Source of the DNA: Mucilaginibacter ginsenosidivorax
Lineage (GTDB): Bacteria > Bacteroidota > Bacteroidia > Sphingobacteriales > Sphingobacteriaceae
Length of the DNA stretch: 64,000 nucleotides
Direction of reading: 5' to 3'
NCBI RefSeq assembly: GCF_007971525.1
Contig: NZ_CP042437.1
Location: forward strand, 3,472,001-3,536,000
Within the stretch, counting starts at the first letter, position 1; each line of letters opens with the position of its first letter. The translations under genes were made by a program, and so were the position numbers. A model generated the notes under the pieces. That model did no database searches. It was given only the letters and a program-made list of their open reading frames with translations, and had not been told where the DNA came from. Of the stretch, positions 7,693-15,388 are shown in pieces.

Positions 7693-8337
7693 ATGAAACT
7701 CCCTGCAGGTTTGGTTTTAGTATTTTTGTTTTGCGTTACGGCGGTAGTGCGTGCCCAAACGGATAGCGATATTGTTCGTATTCGTGTTATGAAACCTGTG
7801 CGGGAATTATTTGACAACACTGCAGATAAAGGTTCGTTTGGATTAACGCTCGGCATCGGGCAGGTTTTTCACCGGGGGCGGGTTTGGTTTGATGTAGGCG
7901 CCTTCGCCGATTTAACGAACTACAACTTCGATATCGATAATGACAAACGTTTTAGAGGCTCAATTTTATGCCTGGGACCTGGCTTCTGCACCCGGTATTG
8001 TTTTAACCCTCAAAATAGTTTTCGATTTTCTGCCGGGTTATTACTCAAAGCGGGTTATAACTGGGGTACCGGCGATGTTTATATATATGACGGTCAGCAC
8101 AATAATTACGGCGACAGATTGGAAGACAAATCAACTAAAAGCAATATCAGCGTTGCTGTTTCGCCGTTTATTTCCTTATCCACCAATGGTAACCCGGGCC
8201 CTATTGCTATAGAATTGGGATACGATAGCGCTAATTATGCCAGGCAGATAAACAATCTGCGGTCAGCTTATTATTCCCCATTAAACTATCATTCTGGGTA
8301 TTTATTTGTTGGTATAGCCTTAACATTCGGAAATTAG
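7693..8337 (+). CDS. Outer-membrane beta-barrel-like protein, paralogue 1
   Basis: A 214-residue protein of unknown function. It has a signal peptide (MKLPAGLVLVFLFC...VRAQ), then alternating hydrophobic/polar strands rich in Gly, Tyr and Asn, ending in YLFVGIALTFGN with an aromatic-rich terminal strand, as in small outer-membrane barrels. The next gene is a clear paralogue: both share the first dozen residues, DKGSFG/SRGSFR, FADLTNYNF/FADVMNYNF, LEDKST/LEGKST and LGYDSANY/LGYDSSNY. The 25-bp leader just before the ATG (cacctatcacaattcaaat) is repeated at the second gene, so regulatory signals were duplicated as well. Confidence 0.75.
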   Translation: MKLPAGLVLVFLFCVTAVVRAQTDSDIVRIRVMKPVRELFDNTADKGSFGLTLGIGQVFHRGRVWFDVGAFADLTNYNFDIDNDKRFRGSILCLGPGFCTRYCFNPQNSFRFSAGLLLKAGYNWGTGDVYIYDGQHNNYGDRLEDKSTKSNISVAVSPFISLSTNGNPGPIAIELGYDSANYARQINNLRSAYYSPLNYHSGYLFVGIALTFGN

Positions 8338-8497
8338 TAGCTGATCTGCCAATATCGAAGATATCATTTCTAACCTATTGGTTTTATTTGTAGGTGGGCT
8401 TAAACTAAACTGATAATAAATAGTCTGTTATACGGGGCACGGGCCTTGTCATCCTGATTTGCTGGGACTTCTGCTTTACACCTATCACAATTCAAAT

Positions 8498-9145
8498 ATG
8501 AAACTTCCTGCAGGCTTGGTTTTAGTATTTTTGTTTTGCTGCGCTTTAAAAACGCAGGCACAGTCAAGTGGCCCTCTGATCAGGATTGGCACTATGCAGC
8601 CCACAGCCAATCTGCTCGATAGCAATTTAAGCAGGGGCTCGTTCCGGGTTAATATCGGCTACGGGAAAGTTTTTGCAGGCGGCCATTCCGGGTTTGATAT
8701 TACCGGTTTCGCCGATGTAATGAATTATAATTTTTATTTTGATGACGATTACAAACGCTTTGAGGGCACAACCCTGTATACCGGTATCGCCATAACGCCC
8801 CACTATTGTATCAATCCTGAAAGTGATGTACAGGTAGCTGTTGCCCTCTCCATAAAAGGAGGCTATAATGTTGGATATGGCGATGTATACCGCTACAGCG
8901 AACCCCGGGATGATTATACCGAAAAACTGGAAGGCAAATCAACAAACGCGGGCTATACTTTTGCTTATTCGCCCATGATAACCTTTTCCATTCCAATCGA
9001 ACATGCCAGCGTGGGGCTGGAACTGGGTTATGATAGTTCAAATTACGGCGCGGGCATCAACCGTTTACGGTCAAAGTATTATGCTCCTATAAAATATAAT
9101 TCGGGTTACTTATTTATCGGCGTGTTTTTCAGGCTGCACCATTAG
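8498..9145 (+). CDS. Outer-membrane beta-barrel-like protein, paralogue 2
   Basis: A 215-residue paralogue of the gene at 7693-8337 and of similar length. I start it at the ATG at 8498. An upstream non-ATG start at 8459 would place 13 unrelated residues before a good signal peptide (MKLPAGLVLVFLFC...TQAQ) and would ignore the conserved leader shared with paralogue 1. The sequence has diverged considerably after the first 15 residues, so the duplication is old or under diversifying pressure. Its function is unknown. Confidence 0.75.
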   Translation: MKLPAGLVLVFLFCCALKTQAQSSGPLIRIGTMQPTANLLDSNLSRGSFRVNIGYGKVFAGGHSGFDITGFADVMNYNFYFDDDYKRFEGTTLYTGIAITPHYCINPESDVQVAVALSIKGGYNVGYGDVYRYSEPRDDYTEKLEGKSTNAGYTFAYSPMITFSIPIEHASVGLELGYDSSNYGAGINRLRSKYYAPIKYNSGYLFIGVFFRLHH

Positions 9146-9703
9146 CCATTCAATTCCATGACGGATAGTGTGATTAGCCATTTGCTATTTTTTACCCACC
9201 TGGTTAAATTCACCGCTCAACTACGAGCGCGTAGAAGTGGCGCTCCCGGGATTTTTAAATCCTAAGATGTCCGGTTTTCCAGCCTGCTTTTTCTGATTTT
9301 TTTAGCAAGATTCCGTCATTTTATTTTTGTATTAATAAATACGCATTTTGTATCAATAAATAGCATATTTATTGTGCAAAAGGTTGAATTAATTGCTCGT
9401 TTTTACGCATTTATGCATGAAAAAAAGCCCATTTTGAGATATAAAAGCAAGCTGGTAAATTTGTATTGTTTAAAACAAATAATAACGTTTTTCCGTCGTT
9501 TACAAACATTTTACAATGCGGAAATTACTCTGATCGGGGCTTATCCGTTTTTACTACCCACGTTATCAATACAAGTAGTGTTTTTGAATACAAAAATTAT
9601 TAAGCCCATCAATTAAGTAGCCATTTTTACATATAAACAACATTCTTTTCCCTAAACTTGCAGTACAGAACGATTGTTGCTCCTCAACCGCGTATTATAA
9701 AAC
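9146..9703. other. 558-bp gap before cysE
   Basis: I see no convincing gene; an 80-codon frame at 9374-9616 is low-complexity and unsupported. There are two near-copies of the phrase TATTAATAAATA / TATCAATAAATA (about 9330-9362), and a perfect 9-bp inverted repeat CAATAAATA (9354-9362)/TATTTATTG (9366-9374) that could be a protein-binding site. The rest is AT-rich and featureless. Confidence 0.4.
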
Positions 9704-10534
9704 ATGAGTGAAGAATTTTACGGGCAAATTTTTACCAAGCAGCAAAAGCTTGAGTATGTGCCGTCTAACAAGGAAATTACCCGGTGGGCGCTGCGCGTTA
9801 TTCATTTGCTATATCCGGAGCAAACAGCAAAAGTATTTTCGACTGTTGATGAACTAAAGTCGGAATTTGCGCTGCTGGAGGCCGAGCTTTACAAAATTAT
9901 GGAGGCCACCAGCGCTTGTGCCGATTGCGATAACAAAAAACGAGCTGCCGGTTTTTTTGAATCCCTGCCGCATCTTTACCAGGTTTTAAATACCGATATA
10001 CAGGCTATATTCAACGGCGATCCGGCTGCCCGAAGCGAGTTTGAGGTTATCCGCACCTATCCGGGCTTCTTCGCAATTTCGCTTTACCGGCTGGCGCACA
10101 GCTTATATACCCGCGATGTTCCTTTGATCCCCAGGATCCTGACCGAATATGCGCACTCAAAAACAGGTATCGACATTCACCCGGCAGCCGTAATAGGCGA
10201 TTATTTTTACATTGACCATGGCACCGGTATTGTTATTGGTGAAAGCTGTACCATTGGCGCACATGTTAAATTATACCAGGGCGTTACCCTGGGCGCATTA
10301 AGTGTTGATAAAAGCATGGCATTTACCAAACGCCATCCAACGGTACAAGATAATGTGGTTATATACTCCGGCGCCACCATATTGGGCGGCGAAACCGTGA
10401 TAGGCAGCAACAGCATTGTTGGAGGAAATGTGTGGCTAACCAAAAGTCTGCCGCCCAATTCAAGGGTGTACCACACGCCAAGCATCCGTATTTTGAAAAA
10501 ACTAACCCGGCGCATTTTTGGCGAGCAAAAATAA
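9704..10534 (+). CDS. cysE: Serine O-acetyltransferase
   Basis: A 276-residue enzyme that acetylates L-serine with acetyl-CoA, the first step of cysteine synthesis. The N-terminal half is the helical SATase domain. The C-terminal half is a left-handed beta-helix with the signature DIHPAAVIGDYFYIDHGTGI, then VIGESCTIG and GVTLGA. The length matches bacterial CysE. cysM, the second step, lies about 1.4 kb downstream on the same strand, with a serine hydrolase between them. Confidence 0.93.
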   Translation: MSEEFYGQIFTKQQKLEYVPSNKEITRWALRVIHLLYPEQTAKVFSTVDELKSEFALLEAELYKIMEATSACADCDNKKRAAGFFESLPHLYQVLNTDIQAIFNGDPAARSEFEVIRTYPGFFAISLYRLAHSLYTRDVPLIPRILTEYAHSKTGIDIHPAAVIGDYFYIDHGTGIVIGESCTIGAHVKLYQGVTLGALSVDKSMAFTKRHPTVQDNVVIYSGATILGGETVIGSNSIVGGNVWLTKSLPPNSRVYHTPSIRILKKLTRRIFGEQK

Positions 10535-10656
10535 TTGACCGGCAATTATTACCCTTTTACCGAAATTTTAACCTTGCCTGCCAGTTTACATAGGTAAGCA
10601 AATTCGTTTTTTCTTGATTTTGCAGTTATATCATTCAAAATATACTATCTGCAAAA

Positions 10657-11799
10657 ATGAAATCACTTAGCCTGTGCGCAATTGTATGCCTGTGTTTTAT
10701 CGGCTTAAATGCGAGCGCCCAAAATAAAAAACCTTTGCTGAGCGATAATCAGCTCAAAACCAGGCTCGATTCGGCAGTTGATAAAGGAGCGAGAATTTAT
10801 ATGGATACGCCCAATACCGTTGGTATTGCCATTGGTATTTACAGGGACGGCAAGGCTTACACCTACAATTACGGGGAGGTAAAAAACGGAACAGGCAAAC
10901 TGCCCAGTGCCGACAATTTTTATAATCTTGGCTCGGTAGCCAAAACTTTTGTAACCACCATGCTGGCCCAGGCGGTTGTCGAAAAAAAGGTGAGCCTTAA
11001 CGACGATATCAGGAAATACCTTCCAGGCAGCTATCCCAACCTTCAGTATAATGGCCAACCTATCAGGTTCGTTAATTTGGCCAACCACACATCGGGCTTG
11101 CCGGGGCAGGCGCACCAGTTTCCTAAAACGATAAAAGACAGTTTAAGGAAACTGACCTTACCAGAGCAGCTTCATTTTTACGACGCATATAAGGCCGACA
11201 GCCTGCTGAAAGACCTGCATAATTTAAACCCCGATACCATCCCGGGCACAAAATTCAGGTACAATGGTAATGGGATGATGGTTTTGATTCTCTTGCTGGA
11301 GCGTATTTATCATCAGCCTTATGAACAATTGGTAACGCATTATTTAAAAACGCATTTAAATATGGCCGATACCAAAACACAAATTGATATACATTCCGAT
11401 AGGTTGGCCCAGGGCTATAGCAGCAACAATCAGCCCCAGCCATTTTTAAACTTAACCGATTATTACAACGGCCCAAGCATGAATTCGACTATAAACGATA
11501 TGCTTAAATATCTCAAAGCCAATTTAGCGGAAGATGACCCTGCAATAAAACTAAGCCACCACCTCACCTGGAAAAACCCCGATAATACCGGCGTGGGTTT
11601 AGGCTGGATGATGGATGTTGATTACAAAGGCGCACCTATTATTTATCATGATGGGCATACAGGTATCGGCTTTAATACTATGTGTCTTTTTTATCCGGGT
11701 AAAAACCTGGGGTATATTGTTATCGTGAACGACAATATAGATCAACAACGCCTTACCGATCTGCAAACAAACATTCAAAGGGTACTTGATAAGCAGTAA
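10657..11799 (+). CDS. Beta-lactamase-family serine hydrolase (class C fold)
   Basis: A 380-residue secreted protein with a signal peptide ending NASAQ. The nucleophile motif SVAK places Ser93 and Lys96. A later HDGHTG corresponds to the KTG/HxG triad element. The usual second motif YxN reads YNGNG, with Gly at the Asn position, a departure worth noting. The family covers esterases, D-Ala-D-Ala peptidases and related enzymes; nothing here points to true beta-lactam resistance. It lies between cysE and cysM but has its own leader, so a link to cysteine synthesis is not implied. Confidence 0.82.
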   Translation: MKSLSLCAIVCLCFIGLNASAQNKKPLLSDNQLKTRLDSAVDKGARIYMDTPNTVGIAIGIYRDGKAYTYNYGEVKNGTGKLPSADNFYNLGSVAKTFVTTMLAQAVVEKKVSLNDDIRKYLPGSYPNLQYNGQPIRFVNLANHTSGLPGQAHQFPKTIKDSLRKLTLPEQLHFYDAYKADSLLKDLHNLNPDTIPGTKFRYNGNGMMVLILLLERIYHQPYEQLVTHYLKTHLNMADTKTQIDIHSDRLAQGYSSNNQPQPFLNLTDYYNGPSMNSTINDMLKYLKANLAEDDPAIKLSHHLTWKNPDNTGVGLGWMMDVDYKGAPIIYHDGHTGIGFNTMCLFYPGKNLGYIVIVNDNIDQQRLTDLQTNIQRVLDKQ

Positions 11800-11826
11800 A
11801 GTGGTTTTAAAGTCAATTCAACTGCT

Positions 11827-11860
11827 TTTGGTCCCTATTTAAATATTACTGCTAATTTTG
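11827..11860 (+). promoter_or_regulatory. Possible cysM promoter
   Basis: TAATTTTG (11853-11860) matches the Bacteroidota -7 consensus. TTTG (11827-11830) lies 22 bp upstream, slightly longer than the usual spacing. The cysM ATG follows 52 bp after the -7 box. Confidence 0.35.
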
Positions 11861-11912
11861 TTTACGATAACCAGGAGCAACCCTGTTTTACATCTATCTA
11901 AAACAAACAACA

Positions 11913-12785
11913 ATGGCTACACTCATTGATTTAATAGGCAACACGCCTATGGTTGAAATAAAAAAGCTGAACCCTAATCCAAACGTAAAAATATTTGCCA
12001 AGCTGGAAGGCAACAACCCTGGTGGCAGCGTTAAAGACCGCGCATCGCTCAACATGATCCGCAGCGCTATTGAGCGTGGCGATATTAAACCCGGCACCAA
12101 ATTAATTGAGGCCACCAGCGGCAATACAGGCATAGCGCTGGCCATGATTGCGCGGTTGTTTGATTTGGAAATTGAACTGGTAATGCCATCAAACTCCACC
12201 CGCGAACGCACACTTACCATGGAAGCTTTCGGGGCCAAAGTAACCTTGTTGGAAGGCATTGAACTTTGCCGCGATTACGCCGAAGAAAAAGCCGCCACAG
12301 GCGAATTTTACCTGGTAAACCAGTTTGCCAACCCCGACAATTTTGGCGCTCATATTAAAAGCACCGGCCCCGAAATTTGGCGCGATACGGAAAGCAAGAT
12401 AACCCATTTTGTGAGCGCCATGGGCACTACCGGCACTATTATGGGCTGCTCTATGTACCTTAAACAGCAAAACCACGATATCCAGATAGTAGGCTGCCAA
12501 CCTACAGAGGGTTCGTCTATCCCTGGCATCCGCAGATGGCCCGCGGCTTATCTGCCTAAAATATTTGATGCATCAAGGGTAGATAGGGTGATGGATATTT
12601 CTGAAGAAGAAGCTACCCAAAGGGCTCGTGAACTGGCCAAAGTGGAGGGCGTATTTGCCGGCATGAGCAGTGGTGGCGCCTTATCTGCAGCTATAAAATT
12701 AGCATCTGAACTAACCGAAGGCGTAATTGTATTTATTTGCTGCGACCGTGGCGACAGGTATCTGAGCAGCGAATTGTTTGGATAA
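11913..12785 (+). CDS. cysM: Cysteine synthase (O-acetylserine sulfhydrylase), CysM type
   Basis: A 290-residue PLP enzyme that joins O-acetylserine with sulfide or thiosulfate to give cysteine. GGSVKDRA carries the PLP lysine, EATSGNTGIALA binds the substrate carboxylate and GTTGTIMG the PLP phosphate. EGSSIPGIRRW and GVFAGMSSGGAL follow as in the fold-type II family. The compact length and the phrase PGIRRWP favour CysM over CysK. It works directly after CysE, encoded upstream. Confidence 0.9.
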   Translation: MATLIDLIGNTPMVEIKKLNPNPNVKIFAKLEGNNPGGSVKDRASLNMIRSAIERGDIKPGTKLIEATSGNTGIALAMIARLFDLEIELVMPSNSTRERTLTMEAFGAKVTLLEGIELCRDYAEEKAATGEFYLVNQFANPDNFGAHIKSTGPEIWRDTESKITHFVSAMGTTGTIMGCSMYLKQQNHDIQIVGCQPTEGSSIPGIRRWPAAYLPKIFDASRVDRVMDISEEEATQRARELAKVEGVFAGMSSGGALSAAIKLASELTEGVIVFICCDRGDRYLSSELFG

Positions 12786-12867
12786 TTTGGAGGTATGCCC
12801 ATGGGGCTTAAACATTTTTGTTACCGCCCAACCTACCCTGTACCCACATCTTTTTAGCTAAAGAAAA

Positions 12868-12998
12868 TGTCATTTCGAACGAGCCAGCAGTGGAATTGAG
12901 CGGGCGGGGTGAGGAGAAATCTTCTACACCCTGCATCCCAACGGCTTTTCAAATGCAGAGCGTACAAGATTTCTCCTCGTACCTCGTTCGAAATGACA
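12868..12998. repeat. Palindromic repeat with 16-bp perfect ends
   Basis: TGTCATTTCGAACGAG (12868-12883) is the exact reverse complement of 12983-12998. Inner matches (GAGGAGAAATCTTCT against AAGATTTCTCCTCG) continue the fold. It sits between convergent cysM and the minus-strand gene at 13046. The whole element is non-coding and looks like a dispersed fold-back repeat; its ends resemble those at 30074 and 48355 (GTCATTGCGAGG) in style. Confidence 0.7.
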
Positions 12999-13045
12999 AC
13001 CGTGTTGTTCGTTGATCGAAAATATTTATCGTTTACTAAAATCTC

Positions 13046-13543
13046 TTATTGTCCTAATCCGTAACTGATAACCACCGTTGGTAATAAAGTGGCGTTATCA
13101 AGCGGAATTTGATTGTCTGTAATTATTGGCTTACGTTGAGCATAAAAATCAAACATATGTTTCTCTAAACTCTTGCCTGGCACAGCCGGCGGAATGAAGC
13201 CGATAGAGAAGGGCAATACAAAATCATGAACCTTTTCATGATCGGGGATAATCCATTTATGGTTTGACTTTTTTAAGGCTTCAATAATAGGCACTGTTAA
13301 AACATAGTCGTCAGCATAATAAATCACTATTCTTGTTATTGTGCCTTTTGTATCGGCAGTAAACTTAAAAACGGCAGTTCCCACGGCTCTTTTTTTAATT
13401 ATTTCGGGCGATACCACAACGCTGTCTTTAAAAAAGGAGTTCATCACCGGCGCACCTCCCTGGAAAGGGAACGCAAGCTGTGTTTGCGCCATAACGTAAG
13501 TTGATGATAATACTGCTACGGCTAATAATAATATCTTTTTCAT
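13046..13543 (-). CDS. Secreted protein with a TonB C-terminal-like segment
   Basis: A 165-residue protein with a signal peptide ending YVMAQ. The middle (AVGTAVFKFTADTKGTITRI, then an Ala/Leu helix and KKSNHKW) resembles the TonB_C fold, in which a strand carrying a G-x-I/V phrase is followed by a helix and a terminal strand. There is no N-terminal membrane anchor or proline-rich linker, so it is not a full TonB. Function unknown. Confidence 0.6.
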   Translation of the reverse strand: MKKILLLAVAVLSSTYVMAQTQLAFPFQGGAPVMNSFFKDSVVVSPEIIKKRAVGTAVFKFTADTKGTITRIVIYYADDYVLTVPIIEALKKSNHKWIIPDHEKVHDFVLPFSIGFIPPAVPGKSLEKHMFDFYAQRKPIITDNQIPLDNATLLPTVVISYGLGQ

Positions 13544-13566
13544 TAATGTGTTCTTATATTAACTGG

Positions 13567-14751
13567 TTACCTGGGCTGCGGGCGTTCACTCGGGTCGCGC
13601 TTGCTGCCGTCATATAACTCATACTCAAATAAACGGCAATCCAACTTGCCATTATAAAACTCAATTCTGCGCGATGGGCGTAGGCCTATTTTTTTTGCAA
13701 GGTCGGGATTTCCTGTAAAAACGTATCCCCTGTAACCAAGGCATTTCTTTTTCAAAAAGTCGCCCATTCTTTTATAGGTGACTTCCAGCTTGCTGTGCAC
13801 ACCTAAGCGCTCGCCGTATTCCGGGTTAAACATTACTACTCCGGGTACTTCTGGTACTTCGGTATCTTCAAAATCACAAACAGCAAAATCAATTAAATGT
13901 TCTACTCCCGCGGTTTTAGCATTTTTTTGAGCAATATCTATAGCATCTTCAGATATGTCGGTAGCGATAATTTTAAAGCCTGTTTCTTTCCTGGCCTTGT
14001 CCTTCAGCTTACGGCGCTCTACAAAAAACACGTTTTCATCGTACCCCATAATATGCATAAAACCATAGTTCATCCTGAATAAACCGGGATGCTTATCGGT
14101 AGCCAGCAGAGCAGCCTCAATGGCCAAAGTGCCAGATCCACACATCGGGTTAATAAATGTGCTCTTCCTGTCCCAGTTGGTAGCCATAATAGTTGATGTG
14201 GCCAAAGCTTCAAGCATAGGGGCCTTGCCGGGTATTTTGCGATAGCTGTGTTTGGCCAACGTTTCGCCCGATGTATCCATAAATATATCGGCCTCATCGT
14301 CCTGCCAGTATAAATGCACCAGGGTTTTATTGGCTTCGGCGCCTGAGTTGGGGCGAATGCCTTTAACTTCCTTAATCCTGTCAACAATAGCATCTTTCAC
14401 CTTTACGTTGGCAAACAAAGGCGTAAGTATATGCTCGTTATTAACGTTTGATGTAACCGAGAAATACCCGCTGAAATCGATCAGTTTTTCCCACTCAATG
14501 GTCACTAACTCGTCGTATAGTTCTTTTGGGTCGGCGGCTTTAAAACTTTTTATTAAATAAAGCACCTGGCTTGCGCAGCGCAGGTTTAAGTTAAGCGCTA
14601 TGGTATCTGTAACTGTGCCCTTAAGCTCCACCCCGGTTTGAAAAACGCGGACCGGTGTGTAGCCCAATGCTTCTACCTCCTGTTGAAGATAGCCTGACAA
14701 TCTTTTATTGCAGGTAATTATTATTTTACTTTCGTTGTGGAAAACTTGCAT
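13567..14751 (-). CDS. THUMP-domain class I rRNA/tRNA methyltransferase (RlmL-type)
   Basis: A 394-residue RNA methyltransferase. Residues about 45-160 form the THUMP RNA-binding domain; about 165-385 form the Rossmann methyltransferase with FINPMCGSGTLAIEAALL (SAM site) and GVVMFNPEYGERLG. The catalytic motif of guanine-N2 enzymes of this kind normally reads NPPY; here it is NPEY. The family's usual reaction is N2-methylation of a guanine in 23S rRNA. The length equals the RlmL half of E. coli RlmKL, without the RlmK half. The gene is monocistronic, starting just upstream of and divergent from the DUF3127 gene. Confidence 0.83.
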   Translation of the reverse strand: MQVFHNESKIIITCNKRLSGYLQQEVEALGYTPVRVFQTGVELKGTVTDTIALNLNLRCASQVLYLIKSFKAADPKELYDELVTIEWEKLIDFSGYFSVTSNVNNEHILTPLFANVKVKDAIVDRIKEVKGIRPNSGAEANKTLVHLYWQDDEADIFMDTSGETLAKHSYRKIPGKAPMLEALATSTIMATNWDRKSTFINPMCGSGTLAIEAALLATDKHPGLFRMNYGFMHIMGYDENVFFVERRKLKDKARKETGFKIIATDISEDAIDIAQKNAKTAGVEHLIDFAVCDFEDTEVPEVPGVVMFNPEYGERLGVHSKLEVTYKRMGDFLKKKCLGYRGYVFTGNPDLAKKIGLRPSRRIEFYNGKLDCRLFEYELYDGSKRDPSERPQPR

Positions 14752-14834
14752 GATATTTTGCGAAATTAAGCATTAAAAACGCCCTATTTTAATTTCTTAT
14801 CTATTAACTTTACATTTTAAATTATTTGAAGATT

Positions 14835-15200
14835 ATGGAAGTTAAAGGTAAAGTACATGAAGTGTCGCCAACACAACAGGTAACCGACTCACTAAAGAAG
14901 CGCGAATTGATATTAGAATATATTGAAAACCCTCAATATCCTGAGTATTTGAAGTTCGAAGCTATACAAGATCGCTGTGCTTTGATTGACAATGTAAAGA
15001 TAGGCGATGACGTTGAGGTTTTCTTTAACCTGCGTGGCCGTCCATGGACTGATAAAACAGGCAAAAAAAGCTATTTCAACTCGTTGCAGTTATGGAAAAT
15101 TAACGTTCTTGCAGGTGCAGGCGCAGCATCTACACCAGAGTATGCAGCACCGGCCGCAGACATCAGCTCATCAAGCGATGACGATGATTTGCCATTTTAA
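14835..15200 (+). CDS. DUF3127 protein with an SSB-like acidic C-terminal tip
   Basis: A 121-residue protein. I start at the ATG at 14835 (MEVKGKV, the usual opening of DUF3127) rather than at a TTG three codons upstream. The core (about 1-95) is an OB-like DUF3127 domain with the phrase DDVEVFFNLRGRPW. An Ala/Ser-rich linker then ends in DDDDLPF, very close to the DDDIPF tip through which SSB proteins recruit DNA-processing enzymes. DNA or RNA binding is therefore plausible; no activity is established for the family as far as I know. Confidence 0.8.
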   Translation: MEVKGKVHEVSPTQQVTDSLKKRELILEYIENPQYPEYLKFEAIQDRCALIDNVKIGDDVEVFFNLRGRPWTDKTGKKSYFNSLQLWKINVLAGAGAASTPEYAAPAADISSSSDDDDLPF

Positions 15201-15231
15201 TTGATTTGCCATTTGCATAAAATATAAAAAG

Positions 15232-15257
15232 AGGCCTCAATTTGAGGCCTTTTTTTA
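15232..15257 (+). terminator. Terminator after the DUF3127 gene
   Basis: AGGCCTCA (15232-15239) and TGAGGCCT (15243-15250) form a perfect stem with a 3-base loop, followed by a T-run to 15257. Confidence 0.85.
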
Positions 15258-15388
15258 TTGCCTTTCCCCACCTGTTCAACTACCGGCAATAGGTTATATT
15301 TCAAAGCGTTATTATTAATTTACAATTGTTAAATTTTGTTAAATAGCCCCTTTGTTGGCTTATTTAAAATATTTTTGTTTGTTAACAA

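Noticed and set aside
9374..9616. 80-codon open frame before cysE
   Set aside because: Non-ATG start, AT-rich low-complexity product, no signal or domain.
12818..13015. Small plus-strand frame between cysM and the TonB_C-like gene
   Set aside because: It lies across a palindromic repeat and has no coding character.
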